The notes below the pieces were generated by a model that saw only the letters and a list, made by a program, of their open reading frames with translations, was not told the origin of the DNA and did no database searches. The translations under genes were made by a program, and so were the position numbers. A stretch of 64,000 nt of DNA from Alphaproteobacteria bacterium (GTDB lineage Bacteria; Bacteroidota; Bacteroidia; Bacteroidales; FEN-979). This document shows positions 34,824 to 45,045 of this stretch, piece after piece. Location: assembly GCA_009928665.1 (NCBI GenBank), contig SACF01000001.1, positions 124,001-188,000 of the forward strand, in the 5' to 3' direction. How positions within the stretch are numbered: position 1 is the stretch's first letter; each line of letters begins with the position of its first letter.

Positions 34824-36611
34824 TCATGATTCCTTCCTGAATCGGTTCATAATCGTTTGATCGTGTATCTCCTTTGAAAGCGCTTCGATTTTATCGACAG
34901 GAACTTCAAAGAGATCCAGCATGATCAACGCATCCAGACAATTATTGAACAAGGGGTCGATGTTAAATCCCAGAACCTCTGAATTCACACTTAAATATTT
35001 TTTAAGCAGAATGGGTAATTTAAACTTGGGATCAATATCGTGAATGAACCGGTCAAGCCGGTTTACATCTTTGTGCGTATATCTTAGGAACACCGGAAGG
35101 TCAATAGTTCCCGGAATCCTGTCTTTGAATGAATTCCGGGGTTTGATGTAAGCCCCATATTCTGAATTGTAGTTGTTTGCCTTCAGAAATCTGACTACAA
35201 GACCTTTTGAAATGTCTGAAAATTCGTTGGGAATACTGACCGGCCCGATCAGATAACGATACCTGGGTTCTCGGAGTAAAACATACAAGATCCCTTTCCA
35301 TAAAAGAAATAGTGACAATACTTTTTTTTGATACTCTTTAACGATGAATGAACGACCCAGTTCAAGCGAAATCCTGAGTACCGGACCAAATTCCTTTTTT
35401 ATTTTGAATAAACTGTTGATGTAATGTCCTTCTATCCCAAACCGATCCATTATTTCATCTCCCCTCCCGATCCTGTATCCTCCGACAATCTTCTGGGATT
35501 CATCATCCCAAATGAAGAGCTGTTCAAAATATGCGTCGTAAGTATCCTGGTCTGACTTATTATTTGTACCTTCTCCAATATCACGGTAAGTCAGTTCACG
35601 CAGTCGGCTGATTTCTACCATAATATTGGGTATGATCTTTGAAGGGACGCAGAAAATCCTGTTTCCCTGTAGTTTGAAAAGAAAATATTCAGGAGGGATT
35701 TCATTTATTTCCTTTTGAATAAGATTTTTCTCAACCGATGGAATCAAAGTAGTCGGTTTTACCGGGGGAGGTGTCCGAAAAGGACATGTTCCCCTAGCAG
35801 AAGCTCCAAGACTGTAAGTTTTCATCCGTAACATCTTCCCGAATTCAATGATCTCGCGGAACTCATCCTGCTCACGGACCAATATCGGAGAGCCGATACG
35901 GATTTCAATTATATGATCTTTTTTGTTAAAAAGCTCCGCCGGCAACCGGAGCGTGCGTAACCTCGGGTGAATAATGCCTAAAAAATTAAATATTAACGAA
36001 TTATGTCCACTGAAATAAATGGGAACAATGGGAACCCGGGCCCGTTTTATGAATTTTATAATAGTAAACTGCCAATCCGGATCCATAATCCGAACTCCTT
36101 TTTCCCCAAAACTGCTTACTTCTCCTGATGGGAAAATGCCCAGGGGATTCCCTTGCTGAAGGTGTAAAAGGGCTTCTTTGAGCCCTCCAAAACTCGATTG
36201 AACATCTTTGCGGGTCTCAAATGGATTTACCCCTAAAAAATAGGATTGGATGGGTTCAATCCTGTTCAGGAGAAAATTTACCAGCAACTTGTATCCGGGA
36301 TTGACTTCCGAGACAATTTTTGCCAGCAAAAGGCCATCAATACCACCGTAGGGATGGTTAGAAACAGTAATAAATCCATGGTTTGGGGGAATTTTTTCAA
36401 CATCAGAGGCTGAAATTCTTATTTGGACCCCCGTTTCACGTATTACTTCATCCAGAAACTCCCGTCTGGGAAGATGATAATTCTTTGAATAGATTGCGTT
36501 TACTTTATCAAAATCCAGCAAACGAAAAGCGGCCTGAAGTAAAAGATCGCCTCCTGTTTTTTTCAGAACAGGCATTTTCTTTAATATCTCTTTTTTAGAG
36601 ATAAGCTCCAT
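34824..36611 (-). CDS. Bifunctional aminolipid acyltransferase (OlsF-like fusion)
   Basis: The 595-residue protein joins two acyltransferase domains. The N-terminal half (about 60-280) is a PlsC/OlsA-like O-acyltransferase with VSNHPYGGIDG and GIFPSGEVSSF motifs. The C-terminal half (about 300-570) is a GNAT-type OlsB-like N-acyltransferase (FIWDDESQKIVGGYRIGRG, ELGRSFI, GPVSIPNEF). This order matches OlsF, which makes ornithine lipids in one protein; Bacteroidetes relatives make ornithine, glycine or glutamine lipids. The head-group amino acid is not deducible. It follows rnr by 14 bases, in the same operon. Confidence 0.8.
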   Translation of the reverse strand: MELISKKEILKKMPVLKKTGGDLLLQAAFRLLDFDKVNAIYSKNYHLPRREFLDEVIRETGVQIRISASDVEKIPPNHGFITVSNHPYGGIDGLLLAKIVSEVNPGYKLLVNFLLNRIEPIQSYFLGVNPFETRKDVQSSFGGLKEALLHLQQGNPLGIFPSGEVSSFGEKGVRIMDPDWQFTIIKFIKRARVPIVPIYFSGHNSLIFNFLGIIHPRLRTLRLPAELFNKKDHIIEIRIGSPILVREQDEFREIIEFGKMLRMKTYSLGASARGTCPFRTPPPVKPTTLIPSVEKNLIQKEINEIPPEYFLFKLQGNRIFCVPSKIIPNIMVEISRLRELTYRDIGEGTNNKSDQDTYDAYFEQLFIWDDESQKIVGGYRIGRGDEIMDRFGIEGHYINSLFKIKKEFGPVLRISLELGRSFIVKEYQKKVLSLFLLWKGILYVLLREPRYRYLIGPVSIPNEFSDISKGLVVRFLKANNYNSEYGAYIKPRNSFKDRIPGTIDLPVFLRYTHKDVNRLDRFIHDIDPKFKLPILLKKYLSVNSEVLGFNIDPLFNNCLDALIMLDLFEVPVDKIEALSKEIHDQTIMNRFRKES

Positions 36612-36625
36612 CTCATAACATTTGA

Positions 36626-38782
36626 TCAGGACACTAAATCATAATCCATCTGCTTTCTTGATAAATCAATCCTCTTTACACGGATTCTCAATTTATCGCC
36701 CAGTTTAAAACGGTTTCCATATCGTTGACCTATGATCTGATAGTTCTCTTCATCCAGGAAATAAAAATCATCAACAAGATCCCGTAAACGAATCATTCCT
36801 TCACATTTGGTTCCTGTTATTTCGGCAAAAATACCCCATTTACTTACACCGGAAACCAAAGCATCATATTCCTGTCCGATTTTGTCGGACATAAATTCGG
36901 CTTGTTTATACTTTACCGACATCCGCTCGGCTTCAACTGCTCGGCGCTCCATTTCAGAAGCATGCTCACAGAGGACCTCATATTCATCCTTGTTCACCGA
37001 GGGTTCATGTTGAAGGTACTTATAGAGTATCCGGTGAACCATTAAATCGGGATAACGCCGTATGGGGGATGTAAAATGCGTGTAATTTTGAAAAGCCAGC
37101 CCATAGTGACCGATGTTGTTTGTTGAATAATACGCCTTCGCCATAGTACGTATAGCAATGGTTTCGATCATCGTCTCCGTTCCGGTACCTTTGATATCAT
37201 TAAAAAGACGGTTGAATGAAGCAGCCAGCGTCTTTTTTGAACTAACCTTGATCTTATAGCCTAATCTTCCTAAAAATTGGGTGAAGTTTTCAAGTTTTTC
37301 AGGATTGGGTGTATCATGGACCCTGTATACAAATGTCTTACAATTCCGGTCATCCTTTTTGTTTCCGACCCATTCGGCCACCTTTCTGTTGGCTAAAAGC
37401 ATAAAATCTTCAATCAGTTTATTGGAGTCCTTCATTTCACGCAGGAAAATCTCCAGGGGCCTGCCTGTTTTATCAAGCCGGAAACGGACTTCCTGTGTCT
37501 CAAAATTAAATGACCCTTTCCGAAATCTCTCTGCCCTCAATTTACCGGCTATTTTGTTCAAAATCATGATCTCTTCCCGGTATTCATGCCCCTCACCCTC
37601 AATAATCCGCTGAACTTCTTCATAGCTGAACCGGCGGTTTGAGTTAATAACCGTTTTCCCAATCCACTCCTGATATATTCGCCCCTCCTCATCCATTTCA
37701 AAAACGGCCGAAAAACACAACCGGTTTTCCCCCTCCTTCAGGGAACATAACCCATTGGATAACCGTTCCGGAAGCATTGGAATGGTCCGCCCGACCATAT
37801 AAACGGAGGTTCCCCGCTCTCTTGCCTCCTGATCAATCACTGAACCGGGCTTTACATACCACGAAACATCAGCAATATGTACCCCGACCTCCCAGTGCCC
37901 GGTTTCCATTGCCCTTAAAGAAATTGCATCATCGAAATCCTTTGCATCCTCAGGATCAATGGTAATTGTAAAAACCTTTCTGAAATCCCTTCGGCGCTGA
38001 ACCTCCTCAGAACTGATATCAGATTGAAAGGCTGCGGCTTCCTGCTCGGCTTTTTTAGAAAAAGCAAGTGGAAAATCAATCTCTGCAAGGATAGATTGCA
38101 TCTCTACCTGATCCTCTCCGGGTTTCCCAAGAATTGCTTTTACCTCACCAAATGGATTTGCAGATTGTTCAGGCCAATCCGTTATGATGGCAACAACCTT
38201 CTGACGATTTTTAGCTCCATTGATTTTGGATAAAGGAATAAACAGATCAATAGGCATACTGGTACTGTCGGGCCGGAGAAAAGCAAAATTTTTTGAAATT
38301 TCAAGGGTACCAACGAATTGTCGCTTGCTCCTCCTGATAATTTCAATTATCTGACCTTCAAGCTTATGGCCTTTTCTTTTAGGAAAAAGAAAGACTACTA
38401 CCTTATCACCATGCAAGGCATGGGACGTGTTGGTCGCAGAAATAAAAATATCTTCAGAATGATCCTCGGGAATAACATACGCTTTACCGGTTTGTTTCAT
38501 ATCAACCGTTCCAACAACCTTCGTTTTAAGTTCCCTTGTAAATTCCGGTGATTGAATGTTTATCTGGTATTTTCCCCGTTTCCCCATGATCAGTTCTTCA
38601 CTCATGAACAGTTGTCCTATTATGTTTCTTAAAAGATCTTTCCCGGACCGGTCAACAATTCCAAGCCTCCCTGCAACCTGTTTATAATTGAAACTGCTTT
38701 TCGGATTCTGCCGAAAAAGATCCTTAACTGATTTCACAAGGTTACTTTGCTCGTTTTCGATTATTCTTTTTTTCTTTCCCAT
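36626..38782 (-). CDS. rnr: Ribonuclease R
   Basis: The 718-residue 3'-5' exoribonuclease has cold-shock domains (about 80-230), the RNB catalytic domain with ITIDPEDAKDFDDAISL (the Asp cluster binding magnesium) and a C-terminal S1 domain (about 640-718). Length and order match RNase R. It degrades structured RNA. The acyltransferase gene follows 14 bases later, and the ABC gene ends 58 bases upstream, so a three-gene transcript is possible. Confidence 0.95.
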   Translation of the reverse strand: MGKKKRIIENEQSNLVKSVKDLFRQNPKSSFNYKQVAGRLGIVDRSGKDLLRNIIGQLFMSEELIMGKRGKYQINIQSPEFTRELKTKVVGTVDMKQTGKAYVIPEDHSEDIFISATNTSHALHGDKVVVFLFPKRKGHKLEGQIIEIIRRSKRQFVGTLEISKNFAFLRPDSTSMPIDLFIPLSKINGAKNRQKVVAIITDWPEQSANPFGEVKAILGKPGEDQVEMQSILAEIDFPLAFSKKAEQEAAAFQSDISSEEVQRRRDFRKVFTITIDPEDAKDFDDAISLRAMETGHWEVGVHIADVSWYVKPGSVIDQEARERGTSVYMVGRTIPMLPERLSNGLCSLKEGENRLCFSAVFEMDEEGRIYQEWIGKTVINSNRRFSYEEVQRIIEGEGHEYREEIMILNKIAGKLRAERFRKGSFNFETQEVRFRLDKTGRPLEIFLREMKDSNKLIEDFMLLANRKVAEWVGNKKDDRNCKTFVYRVHDTPNPEKLENFTQFLGRLGYKIKVSSKKTLAASFNRLFNDIKGTGTETMIETIAIRTMAKAYYSTNNIGHYGLAFQNYTHFTSPIRRYPDLMVHRILYKYLQHEPSVNKDEYEVLCEHASEMERRAVEAERMSVKYKQAEFMSDKIGQEYDALVSGVSKWGIFAEITGTKCEGMIRLRDLVDDFYFLDEENYQIIGQRYGNRFKLGDKLRIRVKRIDLSRKQMDYDLVS

Positions 38783-38840
38783 GACACCGAAATTAATTTA
38801 ATACTGAATAAGTGGTTGAGGGGTGCGACTCCGGAACTAT

Positions 38841-40571
38841 CTAAAAACACGGCCTTACAACATTGGCAGGGATCTTCCCTGGAATTGCATTAAGTAAATC
38901 CCGTGTATAGGCCGATTTCGGATTCCCAAACACGACATCGGCCTCCCCCATTTCCACGATCGATCCGTTCTGCATGACAATTATGCGATCTGACATATAT
39001 TTAACAACGGCAAGATCATGTGATATAAAAATATAGGTCAACCCAAAATCTCTCTTCAGATCATTCAGGAGGTTTAATACCTGAGCTTGTACTGAAACAT
39101 CCAATGCAGAGACAGACTCATCGCAAATAATCAGACGGGGTTCCACAGCAAGGGCCCTGGCAATGCATATCCGCTGACGCTGACCCCCTGAGAATTCGTG
39201 TGGATAGCGGTTATAAATATCCCGTGTTAGGCCGACCATTTCCAATAATTCCACAACTTTATCTCTCCTTGCAGAATGATTCCCATGAAGACCATGCACC
39301 TTCATCGGTTCCAGTATGGCTTCACCTACCGTTAATCTTGGATTTAACGAAGCATATGGATCCTGAAAGATGATTTGGAATTCTTTCCGGAATTTTTTCC
39401 TGATTTTCAGTGTAATCTTTGTGATATCGGTATTATCAAAGAATACCCGTCCCGCACTGGAAGGAATCAGATCAAGTACAACACGTGCAAGCGTTGTTTT
39501 TCCGCTGCCCGATTCCCCAACAATACCCAGTGTTTCTCCCGGGTATACTTCAAGACATGCGTCATGAAGCACCTGGTGTTTCCCGAATTTTTTCCCGAGA
39601 TGCTCTATCTTCAGTACTGGTTTCTTGGAATATATTTGCTGATGGTTTTTTTCACGTTGATCCGGCATGATGACCGATTGCCCGGCGACAGACTTTCCGT
39701 TGATAAAATCATTTACAGTAGGAAGCCTTGTCAATCGACTATTCAAAGGAGGTCTACAAGCTAACAATCCTTGTGTGTAGGTGTCTTCGGGATGCCGGAA
39801 AATATCCGTCACCGTTCCCATTTCAACGATCCGGCCTTTATGTACCACGATGATACGGTCGGCAAAACCGGAAACCAATCCGAGATCATGAGTTATAAAC
39901 AGGATGCTCATACCCCTTCGCTCCTGCAATTGCCTTAAAAGTTCTAAAATGGTCTTCTGAACTGTCACATCCAGGGCAGTTGTCGGCTCATCAGCAATAA
40001 GAAGGGTCGGATTACAGGATATTGCCATGGCGATCATCACCCGTTGTTTCTGGCCCCCGGAAAGTTCGTGGGGATATGCATTAAAAATTTCAGCCGGTCT
40101 TGGTAACCTTACTTCGTCAAACAAGTCTAAAACTTTGTAATAGGCATCTTTCGCAGTAAAGTTCAAGTGAATTCTCAGGCTCTCTGCAACCTGATCGCCA
40201 CACGTAAAAACGGGATTCAGGGATGACATTGGTTCCTGAAAAATCATGGAAATCGATTTCCCTCTGATGTTTTGTAACTTTTCAGGACCAAGTTCCAACA
40301 AGTCAATGAATGTCTTATCTGCTTGTCTGAATAGAATTTTTCCCGTGTTGATCGACGCCGGTGGTTGGGAAATTAATTTCAGGATAGCAAGTGCCGAAAC
40401 GGTTTTGCCGGATCCTGACTCTCCCACCATGGCAACAGTCTCCCGGGGCCTGATGGTGAATGAAAAGTGATCAACGACATTAGAGGCTGGTTTATTCCCA
40501 TGACAAAAAGAAATACAGAGATCCTGAACACGTAAAACCGGCAAAGCGAACACTACAAAAAATTTCATCAA
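38841..40571 (-). CDS. Peptide/nickel-type ABC transporter, fused double ATPase (DppD-DppF-like)
   Basis: The 576-residue protein has two complete ATPase modules. First: Walker A GESGSGKT, Q-loop, signature LSGGQKQR and Walker B LLIADEPTTALDV. Second: GESGSGKTT, FSGGQRQR and LIICDESVSALDV. The oligopeptide-type C-terminal extension follows each module. It is built like YejF/GsiA. No permease or binding-protein gene is nearby, so partners must be encoded elsewhere. The true start may be GTG or ATG a few codons after 40571 (the peptide before LPVLRVQDL has no family match). Confidence 0.92.
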   Translation of the reverse strand: MMKFFVVFALPVLRVQDLCISFCHGNKPASNVVDHFSFTIRPRETVAMVGESGSGKTVSALAILKLISQPPASINTGKILFRQADKTFIDLLELGPEKLQNIRGKSISMIFQEPMSSLNPVFTCGDQVAESLRIHLNFTAKDAYYKVLDLFDEVRLPRPAEIFNAYPHELSGGQKQRVMIAMAISCNPTLLIADEPTTALDVTVQKTILELLRQLQERRGMSILFITHDLGLVSGFADRIIVVHKGRIVEMGTVTDIFRHPEDTYTQGLLACRPPLNSRLTRLPTVNDFINGKSVAGQSVIMPDQREKNHQQIYSKKPVLKIEHLGKKFGKHQVLHDACLEVYPGETLGIVGESGSGKTTLARVVLDLIPSSAGRVFFDNTDITKITLKIRKKFRKEFQIIFQDPYASLNPRLTVGEAILEPMKVHGLHGNHSARRDKVVELLEMVGLTRDIYNRYPHEFSGGQRQRICIARALAVEPRLIICDESVSALDVSVQAQVLNLLNDLKRDFGLTYIFISHDLAVVKYMSDRIIVMQNGSIVEMGEADVVFGNPKSAYTRDLLNAIPGKIPANVVRPCF

Positions 40572-40604
40572 ACCTACAGGTTTTTTCCGAATTGAAATTA
40601 ACTT

Positions 40605-40624
40605 TTAATCAAATCTCTGATTAA
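40605..40624. promoter_or_regulatory. Dyad in the divergent comF/ABC intergenic region
   Basis: TTAATCA-AATCTC-TGATTAA is a perfect 7-6-7 inverted repeat, positioned 15 bases before the comF start and 34 bases before the ABC gene on the other strand. It may be a shared operator; no promoter consensus is clear. Confidence 0.3.
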
Positions 40625-40638
40625 CCCGTAAACGTCGC

Positions 40639-41325
40639 TTGTGGATTTATGATTTTATCGGACTGGTTTTCCCTCGGATCTGTGCGGGATGTGGCAATAA
40701 TCTATGGCGCCACGAGAAGGTCCTCTGTGGTCTCTGCCTGTATCATTTACCAAAATCCGGTTTTCACCTGGATAATGATAATCCTGTTTCCCGCTTGTTC
40801 TGGGGCAGGGAAAGAATTGATCAGGCTACAGCCTTCCTGATTTTCAATAAAGGAAGCAAAGTCCAGCATTTAATCCATCAGCTGAAATACAAGGGTAAAA
40901 AAGAAATTGGTACTTATCTGGGAAAACTCTACGGTGAAATTCTTAAGGATGACATCCATTATAAATATGCTGATTATATCATCCCGGTTCCGCTACATAA
41001 GAAAAAATATATGCAAAGGGGATACAATCAAAGTGAGGTGTTCGGCATGGGATTATCAGATTCAATGCGGATTCCAGTCAACCATTCTTTGTTATTGAGG
41101 TCTTCCAATACGGGAACCCAAACCCGAAAATCAAGATTTAACCGGTACTTGAATGTAAATGAAATCTTTATATTAAAAAATTCCCGCCCGTTTGAGAATA
41201 AATATCTACTTCTGGTCGACGATGTTGTGACAACCGGTGCCACACTCGAATCATGTATTCATACCTTAAACCAAATCCCGGGCGTCCGGATCGGTGTCGT
41301 TTGTATTGCAGCCGCCATTATTTAA
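40639..41325 (+). CDS. comF: ComF-family phosphoribosyltransferase-like protein
   Basis: The 228-residue protein starts at a TTG (MWIYDFIGLVFPRICAGC). A zinc-ribbon pair (CAGCGN and CGLCLY) is followed by a PRTase fold with IIPVPLHKKKYMQRGYNQSE and the PRPP loop LLVDDVVTTGATLESC. ComF proteins are needed for DNA uptake in naturally competent bacteria, but the gene is also widespread in others. Its stop overlaps the convergent lamin-tail gene by 4 bases. Confidence 0.9.
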   Translation: MWIYDFIGLVFPRICAGCGNNLWRHEKVLCGLCLYHLPKSGFHLDNDNPVSRLFWGRERIDQATAFLIFNKGSKVQHLIHQLKYKGKKEIGTYLGKLYGEILKDDIHYKYADYIIPVPLHKKKYMQRGYNQSEVFGMGLSDSMRIPVNHSLLLRSSNTGTQTRKSRFNRYLNVNEIFILKNSRPFENKYLLLVDDVVTTGATLESCIHTLNQIPGVRIGVVCIAAAII

Positions 41326-43907
41326 ATTCCCGCAAGGATAACAGCTTTTTTTATGGATTTCGGGGTTCCATCTTCGGCGGTGAATTCCAGGTGCACCAGA
41401 TAAATACCAATCGCTGCCTTTTGACGATCGTCCGTTGTCCCATCCCATATGAAAACAGCGGACTCAGCAGGCAGAATATTATTGGCCAAATGTTTTATCT
41501 GTCTGCCCCGTTGATCAAAAATGGTGATCGTGACGGGTTGGTCAGGTCGGATATTCCTTAGGGTGAGGGATAAAAGATCATTAAATCCATCATTATCCGG
41601 AGAGAATACCGTTGGAAGAACCTCTATTTCAATGGCCGAATTTTCCGTTTGATATCGATGAGAATTTAGGTATCCCGGTGTTGCATAACCATTTGTTTCA
41701 GCTGAGGAGTGCCAGTTTGAGAGGTCCCCCGATGGCCGGTCAGGATGATACCGTTCAAGTGAAACTCCCTCGTGTGAGATTAACAACGGAAAATGCATAC
41801 CCGAATTATACTTCACCCGGTCAATTACCAGTTGATCCCACTTCCTTGCCAGAACAAGAGTTCCTGAATCATCTCTAAAAATGGGGAATGATGTCATTTG
41901 AGTGAAATTTTCAGGATTTGGACACCAGTAATTCTGTTGAATATTTCTACTGCTAGAGGTCAGCACCCGATATTCGCCCGGGAATAACAGACTTCCCTGT
42001 TGCTCGACAGGATGCCCTCCGTTTAGGATATTCCCGATGGTATCTTCATCAGATATGATAAGTGATTCCAGGTTGATAACTTTTTCCGATCTGTTGTACA
42101 ACTCAACAAACCGGTCACCTCCGGAAAAAGGATCCGGAAGAAATTCATTGATAACAAGGTCGTTTTTTTCAACCCGATTCGGCAGGGCACATCGGATTGT
42201 TTTTGATTCATCGATACTGTTTCCTGCGCAATCCATTAAACCAGGATCCGCTTTGATTTGATATACAATGCCGGTATCAAAATTTTTTTGAAATCTTAAG
42301 ATGACTGATTGATAGGAAGGGGACACTAAATGGAGATCTTCTGGAATAAATTCTTTTGGTCCGGCAATGAGTATTTTATTTTTGAGTAATGAAATACTGT
42401 CCATTGATTCCGAAAATCTCACTTCCATAAGGTTTGTGTCTCTTATAAAAGCTTCGGTCAAATAGGGTATGATTTCATCTGGTTGGTTTTGGAAAACGGA
42501 ATTTTGACTCCCGGGGGTACCGCCAAGGGGATGTTTTGAGACGGACCAGTTATCAGAACACCCACAGGGATTACCCGGATCCTTCATTTCTAGCGACCAC
42601 CCGCCCTCCGACTTCAACGACTCCTGATACCAGTCCGGATCGAATTTAATTGTATGAATAATCCTTTGTTCCGGGTCTCTCAGTACCAGCTGTGAACCTT
42701 CATTTGAAACGGAAGAAGAAGATGTGAACAGCCAGGAACATCTTCCATAACTAAGGTAGGCTGAATCTTTTGCAATAATTAGATAACCCAGGGGTTCTAT
42801 TTGAACTGAAGAAAAAATCTTTTTGTTGTTCCCAAAAGAAAGAGACCAGTCCTTCATGAATACCGGAAACAAAGTCGTATTGTACAATTCAATAAATTCA
42901 CCCTCGGGAAGTCCAACAACTGGATCGGGATCTGCCAGTATTTCGTTTATTAAAATTTCATGAACCAATGGATGAAAACAACAAAATCTTATAATAGTAT
43001 CATGGATTTCATTGCCTGAAATATCTTTCAGATCGGTAACACTCAAAGAATCACAGGTACGCTCAGGTAATATTCTGTTAAAGGTGAGCAATACGGTGGA
43101 AGGCCTATCCTGAATTTGGATGACTTTCACGGGGTTTTCACCGCATGATGCGATTGTATAGTGCTTGGGGTTTTCAGCCGCATTTTTTTCGGGTATCTCA
43201 GAATAATTGATTTCCAGCTCTTTATTGTTGAGCATTTCGGTCGATATGATTTTGGGGCAAATGGTATCGCGCTGGACCGGACCTGCATATACATCATCAA
43301 AATAGAACTTTGCTGCATTGCTGGAAGTGTACCTGCAAAAGAAACCAAACCAATGTGTGTCACGAAAAGTACTATCTGTAAAAGTTCCAGCGGTAAAAAA
43401 ACTGGATCCGCCGGTGGTATCAATATACACATTCCAGATTCCCTGATCGGGAGATATAATTTTTATTCTCAAATAATTAACACTGTTATCTGTTTTGTAT
43501 ACGGGGACGGAAAGAATTTTTTTACAGGAATTGTTGATCTGGCTATAAACCGAAACAGAATCATCACCCCCCCCTACCTGAAGATAAAGAGCCCGTCTGA
43601 TATTATTAACTTCATGGGTATCAGCAACAAAATAGATTCTCGCATAATTATTAGCAGAAGTATTAAACGATAGTTTCATCCACCAATTCAATTCCGTTTC
43701 TTTTATCCGGTTATTCCTTGTAAATAATACAGAGGTATCACTTCCTGAAGACTTAAGTTGTAATTGTAACTGTTGATTAATTTCGAAATCGTCGGTATTC
43801 CCTGTCCAGGAAGGATTTTCCGAAAAATTTCCATCGGTAAATCCATCGTTGATTTGAGCACTCACCAAAATTGGTAAAAAACAAAATATCAGGAATATTG
43901 TTTTCAT
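41322..43907 (-). CDS. Secreted lamin-tail-domain protein with gliding/T9SS-type C-terminus
   Basis: The 861-residue protein has a signal peptide (MKTIFLIFCFLPILVSAQ) and a N-terminal concanavalin-like region (20-210), then two lamin-tail domains (about 305-420, LINEILADPDP...EFIELYN; about 580-690, VINEFLPDPFSGGDRFVELYN). A C-terminal FlgD-like Ig/gliding-motility sorting domain (about 765-861: VFSPDNDGFNDLLSLTLRN, TITIFDQRGRQIK, IGIYLVHLEF) suggests type IX secretion. Proteins of this layout are attached to or released from the cell surface. Its role is unknown. Confidence 0.85.
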   Translation of the reverse strand: MKTIFLIFCFLPILVSAQINDGFTDGNFSENPSWTGNTDDFEINQQLQLQLKSSGSDTSVLFTRNNRIKETELNWWMKLSFNTSANNYARIYFVADTHEVNNIRRALYLQVGGGDDSVSVYSQINNSCKKILSVPVYKTDNSVNYLRIKIISPDQGIWNVYIDTTGGSSFFTAGTFTDSTFRDTHWFGFFCRYTSSNAAKFYFDDVYAGPVQRDTICPKIISTEMLNNKELEINYSEIPEKNAAENPKHYTIASCGENPVKVIQIQDRPSTVLLTFNRILPERTCDSLSVTDLKDISGNEIHDTIIRFCCFHPLVHEILINEILADPDPVVGLPEGEFIELYNTTLFPVFMKDWSLSFGNNKKIFSSVQIEPLGYLIIAKDSAYLSYGRCSWLFTSSSSVSNEGSQLVLRDPEQRIIHTIKFDPDWYQESLKSEGGWSLEMKDPGNPCGCSDNWSVSKHPLGGTPGSQNSVFQNQPDEIIPYLTEAFIRDTNLMEVRFSESMDSISLLKNKILIAGPKEFIPEDLHLVSPSYQSVILRFQKNFDTGIVYQIKADPGLMDCAGNSIDESKTIRCALPNRVEKNDLVINEFLPDPFSGGDRFVELYNRSEKVINLESLIISDEDTIGNILNGGHPVEQQGSLLFPGEYRVLTSSSRNIQQNYWCPNPENFTQMTSFPIFRDDSGTLVLARKWDQLVIDRVKYNSGMHFPLLISHEGVSLERYHPDRPSGDLSNWHSSAETNGYATPGYLNSHRYQTENSAIEIEVLPTVFSPDNDGFNDLLSLTLRNIRPDQPVTITIFDQRGRQIKHLANNILPAESAVFIWDGTTDDRQKAAIGIYLVHLEFTAEDGTPKSIKKAVILAGI

Positions 43908-44004
43908 GGTTTTAAGGGTTTATCGTTATAAGAACTAAAAAGTAATGCTCATGGCTCTTTTTTTTATATCCGGTACAATATTCTCCTTCGTCTCCGTTTT
44001 ATTC

Positions 44005-44012
44005 TATCTTTG
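44005..44012 (+). promoter_or_regulatory. Candidate -7 element of asd
   Basis: TATCTTTG is a perfect TAnnTTTG, giving a transcription start near 44019. It supports ATG 44032 or 44053 as the asd start and not the upstream in-frame ATG at 43945. Confidence 0.5.
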
Positions 44013-44052
44013 GTCTATTATCCCCCAAATTATGAGTTCTTATCCTGGTGTT

Positions 44053-45045
44053 ATGAAACTTGCGGTTATTGGCGCTACCGGGCTTGTCGGAAGAGAAATC
44101 CTGAAAGTTCTGGAGGAACATCATTTCATCCCCGACCAGTTGATCCCTGTTGCCTCTCCCAAGTCGGTTGGGCATAACATCGCATTCAACCAATCAATTC
44201 TAAGGGTGGGAACCCATGAAGAGGCAATTGCTGCAAGGCCAGAAATCGCAATTTTTTCAGCCGGATCAGCCGTTTCACTTGAATGGGCCCCACGATATGC
44301 ACGTGCCGGGATTACCGTTATCGATAATTCATCTGCCTGGCGTATGGAAAATCATATTCCACTTATCGTTCCGGAAATCAATGCACACGTGCTGACCTCA
44401 AAGGATAAAATCATTGCCAATCCCAATTGCTCCACCATCCAGTTGGTCTTAGTCCTGGCACCATTGCATAAAAAATACAGGATCAGACGGATTGTTGTTT
44501 CTACTTACCAGTCCGTGTCGGGAACAGGTGCAAAGGCTGTCCGGCAACTTGAAAACGAACGCAGCGGTATCAAGGGCGAGATGGCCTATCCTTATCCGAT
44601 TGATTTGAATCTAATCCCACATGGCGGGTCTTTTAAAGAAAATGGTTATACAACCGAGGAAATCAAATTGGTCAATGAAACCCGTAAAATTCTGAATGAT
44701 CAATCCATCAGAATTACTGCTACCATTGTTCGGGTGCCTGTAATCGGAGGCCATTCTGAGGCGGTTAATATTGAATTTGATAACGATTTTCATCTTTCTG
44801 AAATAATTAAGGACCTTGAAAATACTCCGGGTATTTCTGTAATGGATGATGTACAAAAGAATATATATCCAATGCCCTTATTTGCCCAGGGGAAAGACGA
44901 CGTTTTTGTTGGCCGCATCAGGAGGGATGAATCGATTCACAAGGCATTGAACCTCTTCATCGTTGCCGATAACCTTCGAAAAGGAGCAGCCACCAATGCA
45001 GTCCAGATTGCTGAATATCTGATATTGAATGGGTTGGCAGATTGA
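44053..45045 (+). CDS. asd: Aspartate-semialdehyde dehydrogenase
   Basis: The 330-residue enzyme reduces aspartyl phosphate to aspartate semialdehyde in the lysine/threonine/methionine and diaminopimelate pathways. The NADP-binding motif GATGLVGREIL opens the protein, and the active-site Cys is in NPNCSTIQLV. Later VSTYQSVSGTGAKA and RVPVIGGHSEAVN are family signatures. ATG 44053 is chosen because the promoter candidate ends near 44012 and the protein then has the usual length. ATG 44032 would add seven residues. Confidence 0.93.
   Translation: MKLAVIGATGLVGREILKVLEEHHFIPDQLIPVASPKSVGHNIAFNQSILRVGTHEEAIAARPEIAIFSAGSAVSLEWAPRYARAGITVIDNSSAWRMENHIPLIVPEINAHVLTSKDKIIANPNCSTIQLVLVLAPLHKKYRIRRIVVSTYQSVSGTGAKAVRQLENERSGIKGEMAYPYPIDLNLIPHGGSFKENGYTTEEIKLVNETRKILNDQSIRITATIVRVPVIGGHSEAVNIEFDNDFHLSEIIKDLENTPGISVMDDVQKNIYPMPLFAQGKDDVFVGRIRRDESIHKALNLFIVADNLRKGAATNAVQIAEYLILNGLAD

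Noticed and set aside
43945-44052. N-terminal extension of aspartate-semialdehyde dehydrogenase
   Set aside because: The extra residues are hydrophobic, unlike the family, and a good -7 element (44005-44012) lies inside them.
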